Assembly: GCA_035353175.1 (NCBI GenBank)
Contig: DAOPZC010000012.1
Coordinates: 1-64,000 of the forward strand
DNA length: 64,000 nucleotides
Reading direction: 5' to 3'
Origin: DAOPZC01 sp035353175
GTDB taxonomy: Bacteria; Verrucomicrobiota; Kiritimatiellia; RFP12; UBA1067
Both the position numbers and the translations under genes were made by a program. The notes under the pieces were generated by a model, which was not told the origin of the DNA, made no database searches, and worked only from the letters and a program-made list of their open reading frames with translations. Positions 37,141 to 45,391 of this stretch are shown here, piece after piece; the stretch's first letter is position 1; each line of letters begins with the position of its first letter.

Positions 37141-38205
37141 ATGATTCGCACAACTCGCCCCCCGGTCCGGGTTGGTATCGTTGGTTTGGGTCGAGCCGGA
37201 CTTGATATGCATTGCACCGAGTTGGCGCAGATTCCCGAGTTGTTCAAGATCGTCGCCGTCTGCGACCCGATCAAAGAGCGGCGCGATGTGGCCGTGGAGC
37301 GTTTCCCGGAATGCCGCACCTATCGGCGGTATGAGGACCTTTTGTTGGATCCGGATGTTGAGCTGGTCGATATCGCTACGCGTTCGGACGAACATGCCGC
37401 CCATGCCATGATGGCGCTGAAAACCAATAAGTGGGTGAATGTCGAACGGCCTTTCTGTTGCGATTACGATGAGGCGATGGTGCTGCGGGCCGCGGCGATC
37501 AAGGCCGGCAACAGGCTTCTGGTGCGCCACAATTATCGCTATGAAGCCGCTTTTCTTCAGGTCAAGGAAGTCATCGAGTCCGGCGTGCTGGGGGAAATCT
37601 ACGACATCAAGATGCGGCGTGGCGTGTACGAACGCCGGGACGATTGGCAGACGGTCAAACGTTGCGGTGGCGGCACCGCTCTGGCATGGGGACCTGCGTT
37701 CCTCGATCAGGCGCTCGAACTGTTGCGGACGCCGCCGGTCAAAGTCTGGTCGGACTTCAAGCGCGTGGCTTCCGTGGGCGACGCAGAGGACTACATGCGC
37801 GTCATTCTGCGTAATCTGGCGGGGCTGACGGTCGATCTCGAAATCTCGGGCGGACGCATCGGACAGATTCCGCAGTTCATCGTGACCGGCACCAAAGGTG
37901 AATTCATGCTTTATCCCGATGCGACGGAAGGAACGCTCCGCCACCTCGACCGCAAGCAGAAGTTGGCGCGCCGGCGCTCAAGCGTCCGCACGCCCCCGCT
38001 GGGCAGTTTCGGCACGCCCGAAACCTTGCGCTGGATCGACTCGACGGTGTCGGTGAAGCCGAAGGCTGAGTCCGGGTTGACGCTCATCTGGGAGCACGTC
38101 TTCTGTGCGATCCGTGAGAACAAGCCCTATCCGATCCATTTGGACAGTGCCATTGAGACCATGCGTATTCTGACGCTGGTCAAGAAGGAGAGCGCGTTCG
38201 CGTAG
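37141..38205 (+). CDS. Gfo/Idh/MocA-family oxidoreductase
   Basis: A 354-residue NAD(P)-dependent dehydrogenase, usually acting on sugars, inositols or their derivatives. The Rossmann motif GIVGLGRAG (residues 12-20) and the substrate/cofactor block VNVERPF (ERP in place of the common EKP) are visible, followed by HNYRYEAAFLQVKEVIESGVLG, which starts the C-terminal alpha/beta domain. It lacks a signal peptide, so it is cytoplasmic. GAGGAGATTAGGAT precedes the ATG. Its 3' end overlaps the 3' end of the convergent cyclo-ligase gene by 26 bases. The exact substrate cannot be assigned. Confidence 0.9.
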   Translation: MIRTTRPPVRVGIVGLGRAGLDMHCTELAQIPELFKIVAVCDPIKERRDVAVERFPECRTYRRYEDLLLDPDVELVDIATRSDEHAAHAMMALKTNKWVNVERPFCCDYDEAMVLRAAAIKAGNRLLVRHNYRYEAAFLQVKEVIESGVLGEIYDIKMRRGVYERRDDWQTVKRCGGGTALAWGPAFLDQALELLRTPPVKVWSDFKRVASVGDAEDYMRVILRNLAGLTVDLEISGGRIGQIPQFIVTGTKGEFMLYPDATEGTLRHLDRKQKLARRRSSVRTPPLGSFGTPETLRWIDSTVSVKPKAESGLTLIWEHVFCAIRENKPYPIHLDSAIETMRILTLVKKESAFA

Positions 38206-38788
38206 CCTGCCTGTTCGCCGCACAGTTGAGCACCCGTTTGTCGGTGACGATCCAGTCCACGGCGATGTCGTGGGGCTCTTGCGGGACGGCGTCCTCGAGC
38301 ACCTGCCAGTCGTAACAGACGGCGATCTTTTTGGCGGTCTTGACGGCTTTGACAAGAATGTGGTCGTAATGGCCCGCCCCGTAGCCGAGCCTGCCGCCGA
38401 GGGCGTCGAACGCCAGACCTGGCAGGATGAAGGCGTCCACATCCCAAGGCATGACGGGGAGGCGGACTGCAGGTTCACGGATGCCGTGGTGGCCGGTGAT
38501 GAGCCGCGTGTGCGGATCGATGGCGTAAAGTTTGTACGCGCTTTCGTTCGTGCTCCAGGCGGGCACGCACACTTCGCGGTTCACTTGCCAGATTGCGCGC
38601 GCGATGTAGCGTGTCGGGATCTCGCTTTTCGTGCTGAGATAAAGGCAAATCCGCCATGCGTGGATCAGGAGGTCGAGCGGCGGTCCGGCGATTTTTTCGC
38701 AGATCGCTTTTCCCGCGGCCATCCGGTCTTCCTGGCTGACCTCATGGCGCCGCGCGCGCATCTGTTGCCTGATCTCGTCCTTGCCCAT
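38180..38788 (-). CDS. 5-formyltetrahydrofolate cyclo-ligase
   Basis: Converts 5-formyl-THF to 5,10-methenyl-THF with ATP, recycling a dead-end folate. The 202-residue length is typical. The signature FDALGGRLGYGAGHYD (residues 127-142) matches the family motif FDxxGxRLGxGxGxYD. The N terminus has the basic KxxxRxxMRARR element. Its ATG overlaps the stop of the formate-THF ligase gene (TAATG on the minus strand), so the two are translationally coupled and act in the same folate pool. The last residues (TRTRSPS) lie in the overlap with the convergent Gfo/Idh gene. Confidence 0.93.
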   Translation of the reverse strand: MGKDEIRQQMRARRHEVSQEDRMAAGKAICEKIAGPPLDLLIHAWRICLYLSTKSEIPTRYIARAIWQVNREVCVPAWSTNESAYKLYAIDPHTRLITGHHGIREPAVRLPVMPWDVDAFILPGLAFDALGGRLGYGAGHYDHILVKAVKTAKKIAVCYDWQVLEDAVPQEPHDIAVDWIVTDKRVLNCAANRQATRTRSPS

Positions 38789-40560
38789 TAAAAGAGGCCC
38801 TTGACTTTACCTGTGGCCGTGTCGATATCGATGCCGCGGAACGCCGCGTTGGATGCGGTTCCGGGCATGAGCTTGATATCGCCGGCCACAGGCACAACAA
38901 GCCCCGCGCCCTGGTAGATCAGGAGGTCGCGCACCGGCAAGGTCCAGCCTTTGGGACGCCCGACCTTTTTTGGGTCGTGTGAAAGGCTGTACTGGGTCTT
39001 TGCCATGCACACCGGCAGGTGCGCGAGGGCCGGGTCGGCTTCGAACGCGGCCAGCTTTTCCATCGCCTTTTCAGAATAGGTTACGCCGTCACCGCCATAG
39101 ACCTCGCTGACGACGGCCTCGATGCGCCGGGAGAGCGGTGCGGAGAGCTCGGAGAGGAAAGCGAAACGGTTGGGTTCTTCGCACGCCTCAATCACCGCCT
39201 CCGCGAGTTCGGTCGCGCCCTCGCCGCCTTTGAGCCAATGGGACGAAACGGCGAAACGCGCGCCCGCGGCTTCGGCGACCCGGCGCACCAGCATGTGTTC
39301 GGCGGGCGTGTCGGTGTAGAAGTTGTTGAGGCAGACCACCGGGCGCACGCCGGAGCGCTTGACGATGCCGATGTGGGCGAGCAAGTTGTCGCAGCCCTTC
39401 TCGAGCAAGTCCAGATTTTCTCCCGTATAGACCGGGTCGAGCGGGCGCCCCGCCTGTACCGCGGGGCCGCCGCCGTGCAGCTTGAGCGCGCGCACGGTGG
39501 CAACGATCACCACGGCGTCGGGCTTCAGGCCCGAACAGCGGCACTTGATGTTCCAGAATTTTTCGAAGCCGATGTCGGATGCGAAACCGCTTTCCGTGAC
39601 AAGGTAGTCGCAGAGTTTTGACGCGAGGCGGTCGGCGATGACGGAGCTTTGGCCGATGGCGATGTTGGCGAAAGGCCCCGCGTGGACCAGCATGGGCTGG
39701 CCTTCAAGCGTCTGCATCAATGTCGGGTTCACGGCGCGTACAAGCCAGGCCGCCATGGCACCGTCCACTTCCAGGTCGGCGGTGGTCACGGGTTTGCCGG
39801 ATTTGGAATAGGCCACAATGATTTTCGCGAGGCGGGCGCGCAGGTCGGCGAGGTCGGACGCCATGGCGAGGATGGCCATGACCTCCGATGCCACGGTGAT
39901 GTAGAAACCCGAGTCCATCTGGAAACCGTCCATGTGGCCGCCGCGGCCGATCTCGATATTGCGGAGCGCTTGCGCGCAGAAGTCCATGGCCCAGCGCATC
40001 TGGATGCGGTCGGGGTCGATGTCGAGACGCGTGAGCCGGCTTTGCGCGAGGCGGGCGTCGTCGTAGTTGCGCTCGTGCTGCATGCGGGCGGTGAGCGCGA
40101 CCATCGCGAGGTTGTTGGCGTTGGTGATGGCGTCGATGTCGCCGGTGAGTCCCAGCGAAAGCGGCGCGAGCGGCACGACTTGCGCCAATCCGCCGCCGGC
40201 CGCCGACCCTTTGATGTTGAAGGTGGGGCCGCCGCTGGGCTGCCGCACGGTGCCCAGGGCACGCTTGCCGATTCTGCCGAGCCCTTGCACGAGCCCGAGG
40301 GTCGTCGTGGTTTTGCCTTCGCCCAGCGGCGTCGGCGTGATCGCGGTGACGTCGATGTATTTTGCGCGGTGTGTGCTGGCGCAGAGGCGTCGTTGCACGG
40401 CGGACGCGTCGATCTTTGCCAGCAGTTTCCCGTACGGGATGATTTCGCTGGGCAGCAGCCCGAGTTCCGCGGCGATGTCGGCGGCAGGGCGAAGGTGGGG
40501 CTCTGCCGCCTCGGCGATTTCCCAGTCGGCTAGTTTGGTCGGGTCAGGTTGGGGCGTCAT
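38788..40560 (-). CDS. fhs: Formate-tetrahydrofolate ligase
   Basis: ATP-dependent synthesis of 10-formyl-THF from formate and THF, the entry step of one-carbon metabolism and of the methyl branch of the Wood-Ljungdahl pathway. The 590-residue product carries TPTPLGEGKTTTTLGL (nucleotide-binding P-loop, residues about 76-90), PSGGPTFNIKGSAAGGG, and the conserved VGRPKGWTLPVRDL near the C terminus. It starts at 40560 with GAAAGG upstream; the frame stays open to 41022 but that part overlaps the lipoprotein gene and is not homologous. It is third in a four-gene operon, 26 bases after the lipoprotein gene. Confidence 0.96.
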   Translation of the reverse strand: MTPQPDPTKLADWEIAEAAEPHLRPAADIAAELGLLPSEIIPYGKLLAKIDASAVQRRLCASTHRAKYIDVTAITPTPLGEGKTTTTLGLVQGLGRIGKRALGTVRQPSGGPTFNIKGSAAGGGLAQVVPLAPLSLGLTGDIDAITNANNLAMVALTARMQHERNYDDARLAQSRLTRLDIDPDRIQMRWAMDFCAQALRNIEIGRGGHMDGFQMDSGFYITVASEVMAILAMASDLADLRARLAKIIVAYSKSGKPVTTADLEVDGAMAAWLVRAVNPTLMQTLEGQPMLVHAGPFANIAIGQSSVIADRLASKLCDYLVTESGFASDIGFEKFWNIKCRCSGLKPDAVVIVATVRALKLHGGGPAVQAGRPLDPVYTGENLDLLEKGCDNLLAHIGIVKRSGVRPVVCLNNFYTDTPAEHMLVRRVAEAAGARFAVSSHWLKGGEGATELAEAVIEACEEPNRFAFLSELSAPLSRRIEAVVSEVYGGDGVTYSEKAMEKLAAFEADPALAHLPVCMAKTQYSLSHDPKKVGRPKGWTLPVRDLLIYQGAGLVVPVAGDIKLMPGTASNAAFRGIDIDTATGKVKGLF

Positions 40561-40586
40561 TCGATAACCTTTCAAAAAATCGTGAA

Positions 40587-41138
40587 TCAGCGCCAGGCGG
40601 CGGGAATGGGGGGGCGTTTCGGGGGCGCGCCGGGTTTGGCGGGATCTTCGGCCCGGGTGAACTCCCAGACGTCGCGGAAAAGTTTCGGGTTGTCCCTGTT
40701 TGCCTCGATGGCCGCCGAGAGCGCGGCTGCTGAGGACACGTCGCGGTCGACAACGTCGGCGTTGAGCAGCCGGCCCTTCAGCGTGCCGTCGGCAAGGGCG
40801 TAGGACGCGTATTGGAAGATGCGCCCGTCCTCTGGGATGGCTCCTTGGGCGGTGCCGAACCACGCCAGTTGAATCAGCGTAAGCCCGCCCGTCTTGCAAA
40901 GTGCGGCGCGGGCGAACATCGCGTCTTTCGCGCCGGCGGGGAAGGAGACGAGATATTCGTTCGGACCGAGCGGCAAGACGAGGAGGCGCTGCCGCTCGCC
41001 CTGCTGTGTCGTCCGCTCCCATGAGCCGACGAGCGTCTTGTCGATCGGCAGTTCCGGGGTGTCCGTGAGCGAAACCGTATAATCACATCCGGCGAGGGCG
41101 ACCGTACAGGCCACCGCGATCAACGCGTTTGTTTTCAT
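40587..41138 (-). CDS. Predicted lipoprotein of unknown function
   Basis: A 183-residue protein whose N terminus (MKTNALIAVACTVALAGC) is a classic lipoprotein signal with lipobox LAGC. The mature part contains LVGSWERTT near the start, reminiscent of lipocalin-like domains that read out a reference response, and a Pro-rich end (KPGAPPKRPPIP). No family name can be given. It lies 4 bases after the decarboxylase gene and 26 before fhs, so it belongs to their operon. AGGAG precedes the ATG. The partner genes are cytoplasmic, so its role in this operon is unexplained. Confidence 0.75.
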   Translation of the reverse strand: MKTNALIAVACTVALAGCDYTVSLTDTPELPIDKTLVGSWERTTQQGERQRLLVLPLGPNEYLVSFPAGAKDAMFARAALCKTGGLTLIQLAWFGTAQGAIPEDGRIFQYASYALADGTLKGRLLNADVVDRDVSSAAALSAAIEANRDNPKLFRDVWEFTRAEDPAKPGAPPKRPPIPAAWR

Positions 41139-41142
41139 AAGG

Positions 41143-43353
41143 CTACTCCTTTTTAGACAGTATAGCTCCAGGGCGGCCGTTAAGCCACTGGATTTTGTCT
41201 TCCTCGTCGTGCCGGATGACCTCAACATAGTATTTCTTGCCGCGCACAAAAAGGCCATGGACAGAGTCAGGGCCTTCGGTGTCTGCGACCGCCTGGACGA
41301 TGTCGATCATCGGGCGCGTGATGGTGAGTCCGGGAAGGAAGACCGGGATGCCGGGCGGATAGGGCACGAGCAGCTGGCTGCTGATGCGCCCTTCGGTCTG
41401 CGAGAGCTCCATCAGTTCTCCGTCGCAGAGGGCGGCGTCGCGCGGCAGGACCGTGGTCTGGCCGTTGACGGCTTCGGCGACGCTGCTGTCGAACGCGTTG
41501 CACTCGGGGCGTCCGATCGCGTTTTTCATCTGCATGATGGCGCGGTAAAGGTACTCGAAGTGATCTTCCACCGTGCCCATCGTGACAAGGAACAAAATGG
41601 TGACGGGCGTGGATTTCTCCCACTGGATTTTGGAGACGCGGAGGAGGTCCTTGAAGCGCCGGCACGCGTCGGGCGTTCTGAAAGAGAGCATGATCTTAAG
41701 CGGGTCGTGGAGGTACCCGGCGCGCGCATAGGCCTTTGCCGCGGCGTCGCCGACCACTTCGCGCAGCCCCACGAAACAGGCGTCTTCAGGCTGGCCGCAA
41801 TCGCGGGCGACGCGCTGTTTGAAGGCTTTGACCCAGCGCAGTCGCTCCTCGATCAGCTTGAGCCCCTCCAGCCGCATTTGCACTCCCGCGCAGTCGAGTG
41901 TGGCCATCATCGGGTAATGGGGCGAAGTCGAGTGCCAGTAGCGCAGCACCTCGTGCAGGTCGTGGCTGAATTTTTCATAAGAGCCGTGGCCGTTGATCGC
42001 GAATCGGGTGAGCAGCCATTTCCATTCGGAGGACTCGCTTTCGAAAAGCTGCTTGAAGCGCATCGAGACGTGGATCATCGAGGCTTGGCTGAATGCGGCC
42101 AGCGTCTTGTGGGTGGATTGGACCGCGAAGTGCGCGCTGGTGGTCTCGTGAATGGCGTTGTAGCGCACGCGTTTGCCGTTGGCGGCAATCGCCGTGTAGT
42201 ACGGGTGGAAACTCAAATAAGGTGCCCAGGCCTCATCGGCATAAAACAGCATGCCGTGCCGCTCGCAGAGGCGGGCGATTTCCCAGACGGGATATAGGAT
42301 TCCTTCGTAGGTGCAGGTCGTGAGCACCAGCATGCGGGGTTTGGCGTGTTCGGGGTAATCGTCTGAGATCGCGCGGATCAGGTCGCTCATCGCGATCGGT
42401 CCCCAGACGCCGAGACGGGCGTTGAAGTGGGCGGGCAGGTAATTGGGGATGGCGCCGGCCATGACCACGGCGTGGTGGACCGACTTGTGGCAGTTTCGGT
42501 CGAGCAGAACGGTTTCGCCCGGGCGGAGCAGGGTCATCAGCATGGCCTTGTTCGACGTCGTGGACCCGTTGGTGATGTAACAGCTTTGCGCGGAGCCGAA
42601 AATCTCCGAAGTCAGGCGCTGGGCGTCGGCCAGCGGCGTGCGCGACTCGGGCTTGGACAGGTCGCCCAAGCTGTGGACAGAGACGCTGAGGTCCGCACGG
42701 AAGGTCATGGCGCCATATTCGTGGCGGAACCCTTGCAGAAAGAGCGAACGGCTGAAGGCGTGGCCCGCGTTGTGGCCCGGCGTGTGCCAGGATGTGCCGG
42801 CTTCATCCATGACGTAGTGGCGCAAGGCGTGCCAGAAACGCGGCTCCCAGAGCGCACGGAAAAGATGTTGGACGCGCGGAAGGTGTGCGTTGATTCCGGT
42901 GAAGACTTCGCGGGGTTTGAGGACCCAGCGGCGCGAAGGCACGCGGACGCGCTCGGCGCCAGGAGTGGTCAGGACAATTTTGGGGATCGCGGGGAAGAAC
43001 GTGTAAAGCCACTGGGTGAGCGGTACGCCGTCGAGTTGAAGATCGTGCAGCGGTGTCCGGCGGATCCCGTCGCCCGGGGTTCCGAACGCGTCATCGAGAA
43101 GAAACAGGATGCAGTTCTTTCCGTCGTCGGTCAGCATTCCCTCGACGCTCTCATCCGAAAAGAGCGAGTTTTTCAGCTCTTGGGCGTCGGCGACCGGCAC
43201 GACCCGCAGGGGGGGCCAGTCGATCGGGTCTTCGGAGGGAAAGGTTTCGTTGCAGAATTCGCGGAAGGTGTCGGAAAGTCCGTGCGTCAGGTCCAGCAAG
43301 TTGTCATGGCTCGGGGGGATGTCTTGAAGATAGAAGACGGTCAGTTCATTCAT
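41143..43353 (-). CDS. Orn/Lys/Arg decarboxylase (fold type I, PLP-dependent)
   Basis: A 736-residue decarboxylase producing a polyamine or diamine (putrescine, cadaverine or agmatine) from a basic amino acid. It has an N-terminal receiver-like wing domain, then the PLP domain with SWHTPGHNAGHAF, TNGSTTSNKA, the PLP-contacting YADEAW, and the Schiff-base lysine K416 in STHKTLAAFSQ. The C-terminal domain follows. Size fits the bacterial inducible/biosynthetic group. No strong ribosome binding site precedes the ATG. A long structured leader lies upstream, so expression may be controlled by attenuation. Which amino acid it prefers cannot be told from the motifs. Confidence 0.92.
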   Translation of the reverse strand: MNELTVFYLQDIPPSHDNLLDLTHGLSDTFREFCNETFPSEDPIDWPPLRVVPVADAQELKNSLFSDESVEGMLTDDGKNCILFLLDDAFGTPGDGIRRTPLHDLQLDGVPLTQWLYTFFPAIPKIVLTTPGAERVRVPSRRWVLKPREVFTGINAHLPRVQHLFRALWEPRFWHALRHYVMDEAGTSWHTPGHNAGHAFSRSLFLQGFRHEYGAMTFRADLSVSVHSLGDLSKPESRTPLADAQRLTSEIFGSAQSCYITNGSTTSNKAMLMTLLRPGETVLLDRNCHKSVHHAVVMAGAIPNYLPAHFNARLGVWGPIAMSDLIRAISDDYPEHAKPRMLVLTTCTYEGILYPVWEIARLCERHGMLFYADEAWAPYLSFHPYYTAIAANGKRVRYNAIHETTSAHFAVQSTHKTLAAFSQASMIHVSMRFKQLFESESSEWKWLLTRFAINGHGSYEKFSHDLHEVLRYWHSTSPHYPMMATLDCAGVQMRLEGLKLIEERLRWVKAFKQRVARDCGQPEDACFVGLREVVGDAAAKAYARAGYLHDPLKIMLSFRTPDACRRFKDLLRVSKIQWEKSTPVTILFLVTMGTVEDHFEYLYRAIMQMKNAIGRPECNAFDSSVAEAVNGQTTVLPRDAALCDGELMELSQTEGRISSQLLVPYPPGIPVFLPGLTITRPMIDIVQAVADTEGPDSVHGLFVRGKKYYVEVIRHDEEDKIQWLNGRPGAILSKKE

Positions 43354-43642
43354 ATAGGTGTAAAAAAGGGATCCTGCGTGTCAGGCGCAAGCATCCGCCA
43401 ATTTCGTATTCCGTAAGGTTCTTTCTGTTAGAAAAACCCCTTCTCCCTGGGTCCGGGAAGACGACTCTTTCCGGAGCAGACGGGGCCCTTTCTGGAGGAC
43501 TCCGTCTCGGACTTGCGAAAAAGGCAGCCCATGGGCATCCTCCGTTGAACCCACCAAGCCGGGAGGATGAGACGACACCATGACCAAACGGTGAAAGATT
43601 AAGGCAAAAAAGGGGTGCCTGACAACGCCAAATTTGTGTTTG

Positions 43643-43689
43643 GAGAAAAAAAGAGCGCGCGGCCGCTTTTGTGGCGATGGCGGGCGCGC
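43643..43689 (-). terminator. Minus-strand terminator-like hairpin upstream of the decarboxylase leader
   Basis: On the minus strand GCGCGC-CCGC pairs with GCGG-CC-GCGCGC around a 13-base loop and is followed by TCTTTTTTTCT. The plus strand has no T run after it. The next minus-strand gene upstream is more than 850 bases away, on the far side of the plus-strand regulator, so it either blocks antisense readthrough or attenuates a short transcript. Confidence 0.7.
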
Positions 43690-43752
43690 AGACCGTGTAA
43701 CCTGTCGGCAAGCGGCTCGTCAACTATACCGAAGAAATTATGACGATTGTGA

Positions 43753-43781
43753 TTGATGTTTTGTGTCTATTCGCATAAATT
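43753..43781 (+). promoter_or_regulatory. Promoter for the NarL-type response regulator
   Basis: TTGATG (43753-43758) and TAAATT (43776-43781) with a 17-base spacer, 32 bases before the start codon. Confidence 0.5.
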
Positions 43782-43813
43782 CTGTTCATATTATTTTCGA
43801 TATGAGGTGAAAG

Positions 43814-44512
43814 ATGGCACGGCGAAAAGAGGACGATGAAACGAAACGAGGGTCGGCGATCCGTAGTCGGATACTGCTGGTGGATGATCATCCCTTGGTC
43901 CGCGAGGGTCTCGCCACGCTGATCCGCGCGACGCCTGACCTCGCGGTGGCGGGGGAGGCCAGCAGCGCGGAAGAGGCATGCCAGAAGCTGTCCGAGGACC
44001 AGCCTGACTTGGTGATGATCGACCTGTCTTTGCCCGGAATGGGAGGGATCGACCTGATCAAACTTGTGCGGGAGCGATATCCGCGTGTCAGGGTGCTCGT
44101 GCTTTCAATGCATGAAGAGAATATATACGCAGAACGTGTCCTTCGCGCTGGGGCTCATGGATATATTATGAAACAGGCGCCCGGTTCTAAAATTATCGAG
44201 GCCGTGCGGATCGTGCTGCGCGGCGAGGTGTATGTCAGCCCCGCCATTGCCGCCCGGTTGTTGCAGTTGATCGTTGACGGGGACAACGGGGCTTGCCGGC
44301 GCTCCAGCATCGAAGGGCTGAGCAACCGCGAACTGCAGGTGTTCACCAGTATCGGCATGTGCATGGCGACGCAAGAAATTGCTGACCAGCTACACTTGAG
44401 CGTCAAGACGATCCAGACGTATCGCGAGCACATCAAGCGCAAGCTCGCGTTGCGTAACTCTACGGACCTAATCCATTACGCTGCGCAATGGTTCCAATCC
44501 CAGGGCGAGTAA
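43814..44512 (+). CDS. NarL/FixJ-family response regulator
   Basis: A 232-residue two-component regulator. The receiver domain (about residues 18-135) has the acidic pocket VDDHP, phospho-acceptor D70 (MIDLSLPGM) and the conserved lysine K120 (YIMKQA). A LuxR-type helix-turn-helix occupies about 165-225 (LSNRELQVF, EIADQLHLSVKTIQTYREHIKRKL). The first 17 residues are a charged extension. It should bind DNA as a dimer after phosphorylation. No histidine kinase is adjacent, so its partner and target are unknown. AGGTGAAAG precedes the ATG. Confidence 0.94.
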   Translation: MARRKEDDETKRGSAIRSRILLVDDHPLVREGLATLIRATPDLAVAGEASSAEEACQKLSEDQPDLVMIDLSLPGMGGIDLIKLVRERYPRVRVLVLSMHEENIYAERVLRAGAHGYIMKQAPGSKIIEAVRIVLRGEVYVSPAIAARLLQLIVDGDNGACRRSSIEGLSNRELQVFTSIGMCMATQEIADQLHLSVKTIQTYREHIKRKLALRNSTDLIHYAAQWFQSQGE

Positions 44513-44548
44513 GCGGCGGGATGAAGGCCTGATAAAAGTTGCGCTGCG

Positions 44549-44989
44549 CTACAGCAGGTGTTGCTCGACGATGGCCGCAGCGTCCGCCACATAGGTGGCG
44601 CAGGGCCTTTTTTCATAATATGTTATTGTGCGCTCGGAAGGCGTCGGATCGCTTTCCGTTTTTTCGAGTCCGAGCAGGTTCTTGCAGACGATGTTCCCGT
44701 GACGCCGCCTGAACTCGGCTGCCATCGCCTGCACAGCTTCGTAGGTTTTTTTCTTAGCTGTGGCGTCGGGCGTGCCGCTGCCGAACTTCAGGCCTGCGAG
44801 TACGGCCATGCCAGAGACCGCTCCGCACACCTCGCGCAGACGCCCCACGCCGGCGCCTAGTCCGCAACTGATTTTCATGGCGGTTTTTTCGTCGAGTCCA
44901 AAAAGGTCGCAGTAGGCGACCACGACGGATTGGGAGCAGTTGCAGCCAGCCTTGAACAGGGCGACCGCTTTCTCTGTTCTTTCGGACAT
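44549..44989 (-). CDS. C_GCAxxG_C_C family redox-type protein
   Basis: A 146-residue soluble protein of the C-GCAxxG-C-C family, recognised by AGCNCSQSV near residue 15, then CGLGAGVGRLREVCGAVSG, and a later single Cys pair (VCKNLLG and RPCATYV). The conserved cysteines suggest metal or redox chemistry, but no biochemical role is established. Members are common in anaerobes, often near redox or metal genes. It starts three bases after the stop of a small Cys-rich gene, so the two form an operon. It is convergent with the regulator, 36 bases away. Confidence 0.85.
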   Translation of the reverse strand: MSERTEKAVALFKAGCNCSQSVVVAYCDLFGLDEKTAMKISCGLGAGVGRLREVCGAVSGMAVLAGLKFGSGTPDATAKKKTYEAVQAMAAEFRRRHGNIVCKNLLGLEKTESDPTPSERTITYYEKRPCATYVADAAAIVEQHLL

Positions 44990-44992
44990 GGA

Positions 44993-45166
44993 TCAGTCCA
45001 GCGGCATGGGGTTGCAGAGGTTCTCCGCGTTGTCGGCGACGCGACCGCAGTTGAAACAGATGAACTTGGGCTCTTTGGTCAGCGTCTTAATCTCTTCAAA
45101 TCGCGCTGCGCTGGCCAACAGGCAAATGTGGCCTTTGTGATTTCCGGTGCATGCATGTTCGCTCAT
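44993..45166 (-). CDS. 57-residue Cys/His-rich protein of unknown function
   Basis: It reads MSEHACTGNHKGHICLLA at the N terminus and ends with FICFNCGRVADNAENLC and a short PMPLD tail, giving five cysteines and three histidines in 57 residues, with a CFNCGR knuckle. It probably binds one metal ion. AAAAAGGAG lies six bases before the ATG, and the next gene starts three bases after its stop, which supports reality despite the small size. I do not recognise a named family. With its partner it may form a small redox or metal-handling unit. Confidence 0.7.
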   Translation of the reverse strand: MSEHACTGNHKGHICLLASAARFEEIKTLTKEPKFICFNCGRVADNAENLCNPMPLD

Positions 45167-45391
45167 GACGCTCCTTTTTGAATTTCAACTGAGGCCACTT
45201 TACCACAGGTGTCCGAATACTGACAAGCCGCCTTCGGATCAGGTTCCGGAGGGTCGAGGAGGCGCGGTAGTTTGTTCCAGAGTGCCCAAGGGGGCCGATT
45301 GTCGCAACACCTCAGCCCCCGGGCCTGGTTTGGCGAAACAGTCGCCATGCGGCAGGTGGCGTGGCTGCGGGCGATACGCTATACTGACGTC

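Larger units (their letters stand above)
43354..43813. other. 460-base divergent intergenic region with structured leader
   Basis: It lies between the decarboxylase (minus) and the response regulator (plus) and holds no protein I can support. The decarboxylase side contains several hairpins: CATCCTCC/GGAGGATG (43536-43543/43562-43569), GCCCATGGGC (43527-43536), CCGGGAAGA/TCTTTCCGG (43453-43474) and AGACGG/CCGTCT (43478-43483/43502-43507). A minus-strand promoter-like pair TTGTCA (43625-43620) and TAATCT (43601-43596), 18 bases apart, would give a leader of about 235 bases. A minus-strand terminator lies further upstream, and the regulator promoter is at the right end. Confidence 0.6.

Noticed and set aside
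40561..41022. N-terminal extension of the formate-THF ligase frame
   Set aside because: It is an out-of-frame reading of the lipoprotein gene; homology to the ligase starts at 40560.
43544..43569. A GGTTCAAC-like element on the minus strand resembling a tRNA T-loop
   Set aside because: The flanking five bases on each side do not pair and no acceptor or anticodon arm is present.
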